A DNA stretch of 64,000 nt, taken from Bog-756 sp963824645 (GTDB lineage Bacteria > Actinomycetota > Acidimicrobiia > Acidimicrobiales > RAAP-2). Shown here one piece after another: positions 33,130 to 42,300 of this stretch; the first letter of the stretch is position 1; each line of letters opens with the position of its first letter. The notes beneath the pieces are model-generated. The model saw only the letters and a program-made list of their open reading frames with translations. It was not told where the DNA came from and did not search any database. The stretch is from the NCBI GenBank assembly GCA_963824645.1, contig CAWGQC010000008.1, positions 108,277 through 172,276 of the forward strand, written 5' to 3'. Made by a program: the position numbers and the translations under genes.

Positions 33130-34641
33130 GTGGCAGAGCCGGATGGCGAGGAACCGGAAGCAACCACCGTGGAGGCCCTTTCGGCGGAGCGCCGCCGGAA
33201 GCGGGACGCTTTGGCCGAGCAGGGCATCGACCCCTACCCGATTCGTTTTGATCGCACCGCCACGACGGCAGAGCTCCGAACCCAGCACGGCGATCTCGCC
33301 GCTGACGTCCGCACCGGCCAGACGGTGCGGGTGGCTGGCCGTCTGACCAGCATCCGCGGTCACGGTCGACTTTCCTTCGCCAACTTGGAGGATGTCACCG
33401 GGAAGATCCAGCTGCTCATGCAACAGGCCAACCTCGACGAACGTTCCACCACCGTGCTGGCCAACTTCGACCTGGGCGACTGGATCGGCGCCGAAGGCGA
33501 AGTGATCACGTCGCGACGGGGCGAACTGTCCGTCGATGTGACCGGTCTGTGGCTGCTCTCCAAAGCGCTCCGGCCACTGCCCGACAAGTGGCACGGACTG
33601 ACGGAGACCGACACCCGCTACCGACAGAGGGAGGTCGATCTGCTGGCCAACCCGGCCAGCCGCCGGGTCTTCGACACCCGCTTCAAGGCCATCGCCGCAC
33701 TGCGTCGCCTTCTGGTGGCCGAGGACTTCGTCGAGGTGGACACTCCGATTCTCCAACCTCAGGCCGGTGGGGCACTGGCCCGTCCCTTCATGACCCACGC
33801 CAACGCCCTCGACATCGACCTCAGCCTGCGCATCGCCCCCGAGCTCTATCTCAAGCGTCTGGTGGTGGGCGGCTACGAGCGGGTCTTCGAGATAGCCCGG
33901 AACTTCCGCAACGAGGGCGTCGACACCCGCCACAGCCCCGAATTCACCGCCTTGGAGGCCTATCGCGCCTTTGGCGACGTGAACGACGGAATGGATCTGA
34001 CGGAGCGACTCATCGTGGGTGCGACCCAGTCGGCCGCCGAACGATTGACCTTCACCATCGGCGGGAGGGAGATCGATCTCAACCCGCCCTGGCCCCGGCG
34101 GGAATTGCTCGATTGGGTGGAGGAGGCGGTCGGTCAACGGCTCCATCCCAACGACCCGGTGGACGCCGTGCGCGTCGTGTGCCAAGAGAAAGGCGTCGAT
34201 TTCGTGCCCGAATGGGGATCGGGAAAGCTCATCTTCGAGATCTACGACACCCTGTTGTTGCCGACTGTCGTCAGCCCGGTCTTCGTCTGCGGGTTCCCGG
34301 TCGAGGTTTCGCCGCTGGCCCGCCATCGCCAGGACGACCCCTCGCTGGCCGACCGTTTCGAGCTGGCTATCGACGCCAAGGAGTTCGCCAATGGTTACAG
34401 CGAGCTCAACATCCCCGAGGAACAACAGGAGCGGTTCCGGGGTGAGGCCGAAGCGGTGGCCCGCGGCGACCTGGAGGCACACCCGGCCGATATGGCCTTT
34501 GTGCGGGCCCTCGAGTACGGGCTCCCACCCACTTCCGGTATCGGCATCGGAATCGACAGGCTGATCATGCTCATGGGTGAGGTGGAGGCGATCCGCGACG
34601 TCATCCTGTTCCCCATGATGCGCCCCGAGGCCACCAATTGA
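33130..34641 (+). CDS. lysS: Lysyl-tRNA synthetase, class II
   Basis: About 503 aa, the standard length. The OB-fold anticodon-binding domain contains VRVAGRLTSIRGHGRLSFANL (19-residue core) and DWIGAEGEVITSRRGELSV; motif 2 is FRNEGVDTRHSPEFTALE and motif 3 is SGIGIGIDRLIMLMG. It charges tRNA-Lys in the cytoplasm. GTG at 33130 (AGGAAGAAGG upstream) is the likely start; a TTG at 33124 is also possible, and the frame stays open to 33055. Its stop overlaps the start of the lipid-synthase fusion gene by 4 bp, as expected for a coupled supply of Lys-tRNA. In mycobacteria the equivalent activities are fused in LysX. Confidence 0.93.
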   Translation: MAEPDGEEPEATTVEALSAERRRKRDALAEQGIDPYPIRFDRTATTAELRTQHGDLAADVRTGQTVRVAGRLTSIRGHGRLSFANLEDVTGKIQLLMQQANLDERSTTVLANFDLGDWIGAEGEVITSRRGELSVDVTGLWLLSKALRPLPDKWHGLTETDTRYRQREVDLLANPASRRVFDTRFKAIAALRRLLVAEDFVEVDTPILQPQAGGALARPFMTHANALDIDLSLRIAPELYLKRLVVGGYERVFEIARNFRNEGVDTRHSPEFTALEAYRAFGDVNDGMDLTERLIVGATQSAAERLTFTIGGREIDLNPPWPRRELLDWVEEAVGQRLHPNDPVDAVRVVCQEKGVDFVPEWGSGKLIFEIYDTLLLPTVVSPVFVCGFPVEVSPLARHRQDDPSLADRFELAIDAKEFANGYSELNIPEEQQERFRGEAEAVARGDLEAHPADMAFVRALEYGLPPTSGIGIGIDRLIMLMGEVEAIRDVILFPMMRPEATN

Positions 34642-37600
34642 CCGATGTCACAGCGGCCGCGCCCGGGGCCGGGGTCCTCCGTCCCGCAGGAGAACCCACC
34701 CCGACGCCGAGTGATGACACGGCGGGCGCCAACGGCGCGGCACCGGCCGACGGAGTCGCTCCCACCCTGATCGACGAACAGGTGGAGCTCGAGCTACCCA
34801 AAGGCAGCCGGGTGGTGCTGATGAGCGATCTCCACCTACCGGCGGTGGCCACGCCGACCTCCACCGGGGTGGCCGACGAGATAGCCGAGGTCCTCTCCCG
34901 CTGTGTCGGGCCCGCCGGTCTGGTCATCGCCGGCGACGGCTTCGAGATGTTGGCTGGACCCCCCGACGTCGGCATGATCCTCGATGCCCATCCCCAATTC
35001 ACCGAGGCCATCGCCCGGTTCGCCGACGGGGACGATCGTCACGTGATCGTGTTGTCCGGCAACCATGACGGACAGCTGGCCTGGGACGGGGCCAGCGTCG
35101 CCGTTCTGCGTCAGCGCCTGCACGCCGATTCGTTCGCCCTGGCCTGCGATTTACTGGTGGACACCGACCACGGGGTCCAGCGGGTACGGGTCGTCCACGG
35201 CAACCAGTCCGATCCCTACAACACCTTCGAGGACCCCTGGTCCCCGGTCGACACCCCCTTCGGCCACCATGTCGTGCGCGACCTGCTGCCCCAGCTCGAG
35301 GCCCGACAGAGCTCCGGGTCGCTCCTCGAGGGCGTGCAGTGGCTGGACGGTGATATCGCCGATTTCATCGGGTCGCGACTCTTCTACCGCAAGATCATCG
35401 GGAAGATCTGGCTGGTCTCCGTCCCCTTCGTGGCCATCCTGCTCCTGCGACTGCTGTCCTTTCTTCCCGGCGTCCACGGACTGCTCCATCACCATGCCCA
35501 GCGGTGGCTGCTGGGCTTCGGCCTGATCGTGGCCGTCATCGTGATCGTGGCCACCGTGGCCGCCGCGGCCACACTGTTGCGGGTCAACCGCGCCCTCCGG
35601 GAGACGGCGGTGAGCGCCCGGTCTGACCCGGCCACACACAATGCCCCGCCCAGGGCCGAGGCCGCCCGGCTGGTCACCCAGGGGTACGCCGGCATGGTGT
35701 CGGGTCACACCCACGAACCCGAGCTGTCGGTGGTGGGAAACGGCTTCTACGCCAATACAGGGAGCGGGACGGCATCAGTGGTGAGCCGCAAAGCCCGATT
35801 CCGGCTGCCCCATCCCTTCGTCACCGTGCACCGCTTCTCCTACGTCGAGATCATCGGTGGCTCGGTCCTGGAGATCAACCTGTGGTTGAGGGAGGTCTCG
35901 GCCAAATCTCCGGTCCTGCTCGAGCGGGTGGCCCTCGCCCCCAGCAAAGTCGACATGTCGTCGACGACCCTGGTGGGTTCGCTCCCGGACGGCCCCACCT
36001 GGCCCCTCGATGACGCCGTCCTGAAGAAGTGGGTGGCGCGTCGGCGGGTGCGCCAGGTGGCCGCCGCCGTTCTCTATGCCACCGGCATCCTCAACGTGGT
36101 GTTCGCCGCCCTGTGGCGTATCCGGGCCACCCAGCCCGTCGACCACTGGTTGCCCTTCGGCATCCATCCCCTGTCGGTGGTGGAGGCGATTGTGGCCGGA
36201 CTGGCCCTGTGCGGACTGGCCCGAGGCATCCGGCGTGGCTTCCGCCCGGTGTGGGCGGCCACCCTGGTTCTGGTGCTGGCCACCACCGTCGATCGCCTGG
36301 TCCAGGGCCGGCCGGCCGGGGGGCCTGCCCTCGCCATCGTCTTCTGCCTGTGGCTGGTCCTCGAGCACCAGCATTTCCGGGTCCGTCCGTCCGGGGTGAG
36401 TCGCGTCTTCGTTTGGTTGGCCGCCGCTGGTCTGGTGGTCATCGCCGCTACCGCCGGGGTGGGCAATCTGCTCGGCGAAGGGCATCGTGTCGGCTTCGAC
36501 GTCGTGTTCCTGGCCATTGTGGCCGTCATCCTCGTCCTGCTGATGTTGGTGGCCCGTCCCGGTCGGGAGTCACGCCGCACGGGAGAGGCACGTCAGGAAG
36601 CATTCGAGCGGGCCCGCACCATCATCGTCGAACACGGAGGGGACACTCTCGATTATTTCGCCCTCCGGGACGACAAGTCGTGGCTCTTCACCGGCGACTC
36701 GCTGGTGGCCTATTCGATCATCAACGGGGTGATGTTGGTGTCGCCCGATCCCATCGGACCCCCCCAGGATCGGGCCGAGGTGTGGTCGGACGTGATGGAC
36801 CTGGCTCAGTCCAACAACTGGTCGCCGTCGGTGCTGGCCGCCTGCCAGTCGTGGCTCCCCGTCTACCGGGCGGCCGGACTGGTCGACCACTACATCGGCG
36901 ACGAGGCCATCGTCGACGCCGCCACCTTCACACTCAAGGGCAAGTCGATGAAGTCACTTCGTGGTGCCTACAACCGGATCAAGAAGGCGGGATGCAGTGT
37001 CCAGTGTTTCGAATCGACCGAAGACGTACCGGCCGAACTCAAGGATCAGCTCCTCGAGCTCATGACCGAAACCCGTCAGGGCGAGGCCGAACGGGGCTAT
37101 TCGATGACGCTCAGTCGCATCTTCGACCCCCGGGACAAGGGTTTGCTCCTGGCCGTGTGTTTCGACGGTGACGGACATCCCATGGCCTTCAACCAGTACA
37201 TCCCCGCCTCCCAGGTGGATGGCTACTCCCTCGACCTGATGCGACGGACCAACGATCCCGACGCCCCCAACGGTCTGACCGATTTCGTCATCATCGAGAC
37301 CCTCCAGTGGATGGCGGAGCGGGGTCTGCGCGGCCTGGGCCTCAACTTCGCCACCATGCGGGCGGTGGTGGCCGGCGAGTCCGGCTCCGGCCCCTGGACG
37401 TCGCTCGAGCGCTCGGTCCTCCACCGCTTCAGCGAGACGCTGCAAATCGAGTCACTGTGGCGCTTCAATCAGAAGTACGACCCCCGCTGGAACCCCCGCT
37501 ACGTGGTCACCGGACCGTTCCTGCCTCTGGCCCGCAGCAGTCTGGCCATTGCCCGGGCTGAAGCCGTCACGGAGATACCGGTGGTCGGGTCGTTGCTCAA

Positions 37601-37673
37601 GACCCACCAACCGGGCCACGGCGGGGAACCGGCTCCTGCGGAGGAGCCGGCCCGCACCGGGGACAAGAGCTGA
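34638..37673 (+). CDS. Metallophosphoesterase-MprF/LysX fusion (putative lysyl-lipid synthase)
   Basis: 1,011 aa from a TTG start overlapping the lysS stop. Residues ~57-420 are a calcineurin-like phosphoesterase: SDLHLP (63-68), AGDGFE (98-103), SGNHD (140-144), HGNQSD (187-192) and SGHTHEP (355-361). Two membrane helices (253-276, 291-314) are inserted before the GHTH motif. Residues ~470-640 hold about six helices. Residues ~650-1,000 match the MprF/LysX catalytic DUF2156 domain (DYFALRDDKSWLFTGDSLVA, VSPDPIGPP, NFATMRAVVAG), which transfers an amino acid from tRNA to phosphatidylglycerol or a similar lipid. Lysine is the likely substrate because lysS and tRNA-Lys are adjacent. The phosphoesterase substrate is unknown. 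Confidence 0.85.
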   Translation: MTDVTAAAPGAGVLRPAGEPTPTPSDDTAGANGAAPADGVAPTLIDEQVELELPKGSRVVLMSDLHLPAVATPTSTGVADEIAEVLSRCVGPAGLVIAGDGFEMLAGPPDVGMILDAHPQFTEAIARFADGDDRHVIVLSGNHDGQLAWDGASVAVLRQRLHADSFALACDLLVDTDHGVQRVRVVHGNQSDPYNTFEDPWSPVDTPFGHHVVRDLLPQLEARQSSGSLLEGVQWLDGDIADFIGSRLFYRKIIGKIWLVSVPFVAILLLRLLSFLPGVHGLLHHHAQRWLLGFGLIVAVIVIVATVAAAATLLRVNRALRETAVSARSDPATHNAPPRAEAARLVTQGYAGMVSGHTHEPELSVVGNGFYANTGSGTASVVSRKARFRLPHPFVTVHRFSYVEIIGGSVLEINLWLREVSAKSPVLLERVALAPSKVDMSSTTLVGSLPDGPTWPLDDAVLKKWVARRRVRQVAAAVLYATGILNVVFAALWRIRATQPVDHWLPFGIHPLSVVEAIVAGLALCGLARGIRRGFRPVWAATLVLVLATTVDRLVQGRPAGGPALAIVFCLWLVLEHQHFRVRPSGVSRVFVWLAAAGLVVIAATAGVGNLLGEGHRVGFDVVFLAIVAVILVLLMLVARPGRESRRTGEARQEAFERARTIIVEHGGDTLDYFALRDDKSWLFTGDSLVAYSIINGVMLVSPDPIGPPQDRAEVWSDVMDLAQSNNWSPSVLAACQSWLPVYRAAGLVDHYIGDEAIVDAATFTLKGKSMKSLRGAYNRIKKAGCSVQCFESTEDVPAELKDQLLELMTETRQGEAERGYSMTLSRIFDPRDKGLLLAVCFDGDGHPMAFNQYIPASQVDGYSLDLMRRTNDPDAPNGLTDFVIIETLQWMAERGLRGLGLNFATMRAVVAGESGSGPWTSLERSVLHRFSETLQIESLWRFNQKYDPRWNPRYVVTGPFLPLARSSLAIARAEAVTEIPVVGSLLKTHQPGHGGEPAPAEEPARTGDKS

Positions 37674-37743
37674 GGGAGCCGGTCCCGGGCTGTCAGCCGA
37701 GCCCCTCAGCCCGACCTCCTGCCCGCCAGCCCGATCTCGCCGC

Positions 37744-38871
37744 TCATGAGCGGCCCCGGCTGCCGCTGGCCACCGTGAACCGGTCGGGCCGAAAGGGCTG
37801 GATGAGGTCGTCGACCCGGCCGTCGACCACCTCGTCGGCCACCAGTCGGCCCACGATGGCCGCCAGCGTGATGCCGCTGTGGGTGACGGCCTCGTAGTAG
37901 CCCGAAATCCCCTCGAGACCGCCCAGCGAGGGAAGCCCGTCGCCGGGTATCGGACGCCGGGACACCTGCCGACCGACGATTTCGGCTGACCCCAGCGGGG
38001 GTACCACCTGGACGGACAGCTGATGGAGCTCGGAGCCCAGAGGGTCGGGGTCCGGATCGTGCCTGTCGATCAAACCGTCGATCTGGCGACTGTGCAGGAC
38101 AACCCGGGCCGGGCCGTCGGGGCGGATCTCGACACGGGGGGAGTGCATGGCCCGGTGGATGGGGACGGTGGCGCAGTGGAGGCGCACCACCAGGCCGGGC
38201 TCGTCCAACATGGGCAGGGTCCGGCCGACCAACTGGGCGATGGCCCCGGCCGCCGGTCCGGCCGCATTGACCACTGCATCGACCCGGTGGGCCTCCCGGT
38301 GGCCGGCCAGCCTGATGGCTGTCACCCGATGGCCGGTGACCTCGATAGCGACGACCGGGTTCCCGAACAGGCCCTGGGCCCCCCCGGAAATGGCTTGGTC
38401 GACGAGCTGACCGATCAGACGGGGGCCGTCGATCCAACCCTCGTCCCGGTAGAAGGCCACCGGGGTGTCCTCGGTGGGAAAGCGGACCGACGGCTCGAGG
38501 ACACGACCTACCCGGGCCGCGCTCCACACTTCGGCGCCGTACCCACGGGCCTGCAGCCCCTCGACCGAAGCGACGAGCTCCCCGGTGTCGGGACCATCCT
38601 CAACCCAGCGCAGATGGCCGGTGGGATGCCACCACTCATGTCCGGACAGGTGCTGGGCCAGGTGGCGGTGGGCGCCCATCCCGGCCACGTTGAGGTCGTA
38701 ATACTCCGCAGACCGGGTCTTGTTACTGGCGTTGACCCACGCGAAGGACCATCCGCTTACTCCTGCTCCCGGTCGTCCGCCGTCGATGAACAGCACGTCG
38801 GCGCTCCGCCGGGTCAGGTGCCACCCTACCGACGCGCCGATCGCCCCGGTCCCGACCACGGCAACCCGCAT
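37744..38871 (-). CDS. FAD-dependent oxidoreductase (D-amino acid oxidase family)
   Basis: 375 aa flavoprotein of the DAO family. The N-terminal Rossmann motif is VAVVGTGAIGASVGWHL, followed by DVLFIDGGRPGAGVSGWSFA; the second FAD-contact region is VVNAAGPAAGAIAQLVG, and near the C-terminus GYYEAVTHSGITLAAIVGR contacts the isoalloxazine. Members oxidise primary or secondary amines such as glycine, sarcosine or D-amino acids; the exact substrate is not apparent. ATG at 38871 is chosen because GGAGG directly precedes it; a GTG at 38889 is an in-frame alternative. Confidence 0.88.
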   Translation of the reverse strand: MRVAVVGTGAIGASVGWHLTRRSADVLFIDGGRPGAGVSGWSFAWVNASNKTRSAEYYDLNVAGMGAHRHLAQHLSGHEWWHPTGHLRWVEDGPDTGELVASVEGLQARGYGAEVWSAARVGRVLEPSVRFPTEDTPVAFYRDEGWIDGPRLIGQLVDQAISGGAQGLFGNPVVAIEVTGHRVTAIRLAGHREAHRVDAVVNAAGPAAGAIAQLVGRTLPMLDEPGLVVRLHCATVPIHRAMHSPRVEIRPDGPARVVLHSRQIDGLIDRHDPDPDPLGSELHQLSVQVVPPLGSAEIVGRQVSRRPIPGDGLPSLGGLEGISGYYEAVTHSGITLAAIVGRLVADEVVDGRVDDLIQPFRPDRFTVASGSRGRS

Positions 38872-39366
38872 CACACCTCCACAAGCCACTACCGGGCGTC
38901 CTCCCCGGTGTCATTTGAGCCGACTATTCCAATGATCTGCGCCAATATCCCACGGGTCCCGGCGGACCGGGTACCGGAGGGCATTCAACGGTTGTGGTCT
39001 TGGCTGTTCGGCCGATCCCACCAGTTCAATTCGGTGCCGTTCCATTCGTCAGTTCACGCACGTGCCCACGCACTTCACCAGGCACTTCATCACTCATTTC
39101 CTCAGGCCTCACGTCGTGCGTTTCTTCGTGGGTCAACACGGCACCGGTTGTGGCCCGGTTTGAACAAATAGTTGCACCGGGAGGACGTGTGAATCGCATC
39201 ATCAATTTTTGGGATTGCAATGCAGTTGCACATATCACTAAGGTCCCTGAGATCGGAGCGTGATTCTGGGCAGGGAGGCGGGGGGAACCGTCTGATCTCT
39301 AGGAATGCGTGCGCGCGCCGGCGGAAGATTTTGCGGAATAGAAGATCGACGGAATAGGGGGATCAC
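38872..39366. other. Intergenic region upstream of giant repeat proteins
   Basis: About 495 bp, lower in GC than its surroundings toward the right. No convincing gene was found. A tiny frame at 39189-39263 (GTG, 24 codons, preceded by GGGAGGAC) could be a leader peptide, but nothing else supports it. The promoter of the 39367 gene should lie at the right end; AGGGG precedes that ATG. Confidence 0.35.
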
Positions 39367-42300
39367 ATGCACGAAGCTTCAGTGCTTCCAGTCCATGCGG
39401 CGCGTTCTGGTGCGAGCCGGGTCATACGACTGGGTCTGAGTGTCCTGCTTCTCCTCGGTGTGGCTATCGGAGCGGAGCTGTCTCTCGATGCCACCAACGC
39501 CTTCGCGGCCACCGCTCCCACCTGGGTCTCCGGTCAGTACTTCTCCTCCATCAAAGGCGTTCCCTTCTGCTACGACGTCTCCGTTTCCAACTCAGCATCG
39601 CTTCCCCTGACCAGCATCACCGCCGGCACCACGCCGTCCGGGGTAGCCAGCTACTCGATCCAGGACGTCAACCTGAACACCGGTACCGCCCAGGTCTGCG
39701 GGACCAACAACAACACAGCCGCCAGCGCGCCGGTGACCATGGCCCCGGTGGCTTCCAACTCGGGCGGGAGCGCTACCGACAGCGTCAACCTGTGGTCGCA
39801 GAACGAGTGTTCCTGGGCCTCCACCGGGACCGGCCTCAGCACGGCGGTGTCCATGTTCGACTCCAACCAGGACCTCGAGCAGGCCGGTTCGCAGTCGGCC
39901 TTCGGCGCCGCCATCACCAACGGTGTGAAGGGCGGAACCAGCCTCGACAAGCCAACCTGCTCGGGGGGCGTGGGTGTTTCGGCCGACGGCGGACTGGGCG
40001 ATGCCTGGACCATGAACACGGCCAATCCCCTGCCCACCCCGACCGACACCAACCCGTCGGCCGCTCAGGGTGATCTGCCGTCTTCCAACCTCGACCTCAC
40101 CAGTGCCACCGGGGGTGCGGTGGGGGGCTGTTACGGCGCCGTCAACATCCTGGCCTCGACCAGCACATCGGCTTTCGGGACATCGACCGCCTCGATGACG
40201 CTGCCCAGCTCGTGGGTCAACGGTGGGGACTGCGCCTACGGTTCCCTCGGCTCCAACTCGGCCGGGGGGAACACCGACACCCCGGCCCTGAGCGGGCCCA
40301 CCGGTGATGCCGCCTGTCCGCCGTCGCAGGCCGACGTCAACGCCGGCTTGGTCAGCTGCACCGTTGTCCTGTCGTCGGGCAACGACGAGGGCGGGTCGAC
40401 CAACTACTCGTCCCTGGACCTCTTCTACAACGGCCAGCCTGTCCCCCAGACGCCGACCGCCACGCTGTCGGCCTCGGGGGCCCAAATCGGAGACACGGTC
40501 AGCCTCACTGGAGGAACCAACTGGTGGGGCTCGGCCGACGGAGCGCCCAACGCCGCCCCCTACACCGACTTCCAGAACGGTGCCGGCAACTTCTACCCGG
40601 TCAGCGCACCGCAGGTCCTCATCGGCACCAGCCGGGGAAGCGCCGTTCCCGTCACCAACTCGACCGTGACCATCCCGGCCGACGCCTACGCCTGTACCGG
40701 CGCCGAGTCCACCACCGTCGGCCCCAACCCGTGCACGCTGACGCCGGGGACGCCCTCGGGTTCCTTCCAGGTCCCTTCCGGCCTGACCAGCGGCGTGTAC
40801 AACGTCTACGTCGACGAGACCAACACGACGCCACTACCCGGCAACGGTCCCAACGACTCCTACCAGACCAGCCGAGGCACCAGCCTGGGCACGGCCCAGT
40901 CGGTGAGCACGTTGACCGTGGGGACCCCTCCCTCGATCACTTCGGCCGCCAACACCACTTTCACCACGGGCAGCCTAGGTAACTTCAGCGTGACCACCTC
41001 GGGGTCGCCCGCGCCTTCGCTGACCGAATCGGGCTCACTGCCGTCCGGCGTAACCTTCGCCGACAACGGCAACGGCACCGCCACCCTGGGTGGCACACCT
41101 TCGGTGAGTGGCACCTTCCCGATCACCATCACCGCCACCAACGGGGTGGACGGCCCGGCTACCCAGTCCTTCACCCTCGCTGTCGACGCCGCTCCGGCCA
41201 TCACCTCGGCCAGTTCCGCCACCTTCACCACCGGCAGCGCCGGTAGCTTCACCGTGACCTCGACCGGCAATCCGCACGCCGCCTTGTCGGAGACCGGCAC
41301 CCTGCCGACCGGCGTGACCTTCGTGGACAACGGCAATGGGACGGGCACCCTGGCCGGTACCCCTTCGGTCAGCGGCAGCTTCCCGTTCACCCTCACCGCC
41401 ACCAACGGCGTGGGCAGCCCGGCATCGCAGTCCTTCAACCTCACCGTCGACGCGGCCCCGGCCATCACCTCGGCCAGCTCGGCCACCTTCGTCGAGGGGA
41501 GCGCCGGTAGCTTCAGCGTCACCTCGACCGGCAATCCCAACGCCGCCCTGTCGGAGACCGGCACCCTGCCCACCGGCGTGACCTTCGTCGACAACGGCAA
41601 CGGGACGGGCACCCTGGCCGGCACCCCTTCGGTGAGCGGCAGCTTCCCCTTCACCCTCACCGCCTCCAACGGCGTGGGGAGCCCGGCATCGCAGTCCTTC
41701 AACCTCACCGTCGACGCGGCCCCGGCCATCACCTCGACCAGTGCGACGACCTTCACGGTGGGAAGCGCCGGCAGCTTCACAGTCACCTCGACCGGCAACC
41801 CCAACGCCGCCCTGTCCGAGTCGGGTTCCCTCCCCACCGGCGTGACCTTCGTCGACAACGGCAACGGCACGGCCACCCTGGCCGGCACGCCGGCCGGCGG
41901 CACCGCCGGGAGCTACTCCCTGACCATCACGGCCAGTAACGGGGTGGGCAGTCCGGCCAGCCAGACCTTCACCCTCACCGTGTACGTGGCCCCGGCCATC
42001 ACCTCGGCCAGCAGCGCCACCTTCACGGTGGGAAGCGGCGGCAGCTTCACGGTGACCTCGACCGGCAATCCCAATGCCGCCCTGTCGGAGACCGGCACCC
42101 TGCCCAGCGGGCTGACCTTCGTCGACAACGGCGACGGAACGGGCACCCTGGCCGGTGCCCCGGCCGCCGGCACCAGCGGGACCTACACGGTCACCTTCAC
42201 GGCCAACAACGGCATCGGTAGTCCGGCCACCCAGACCTTCACTCTCACCGTGGACGGTCCGCCCTCCATCACCTCGAGCAATGGCACGACCTTTGCCGAA

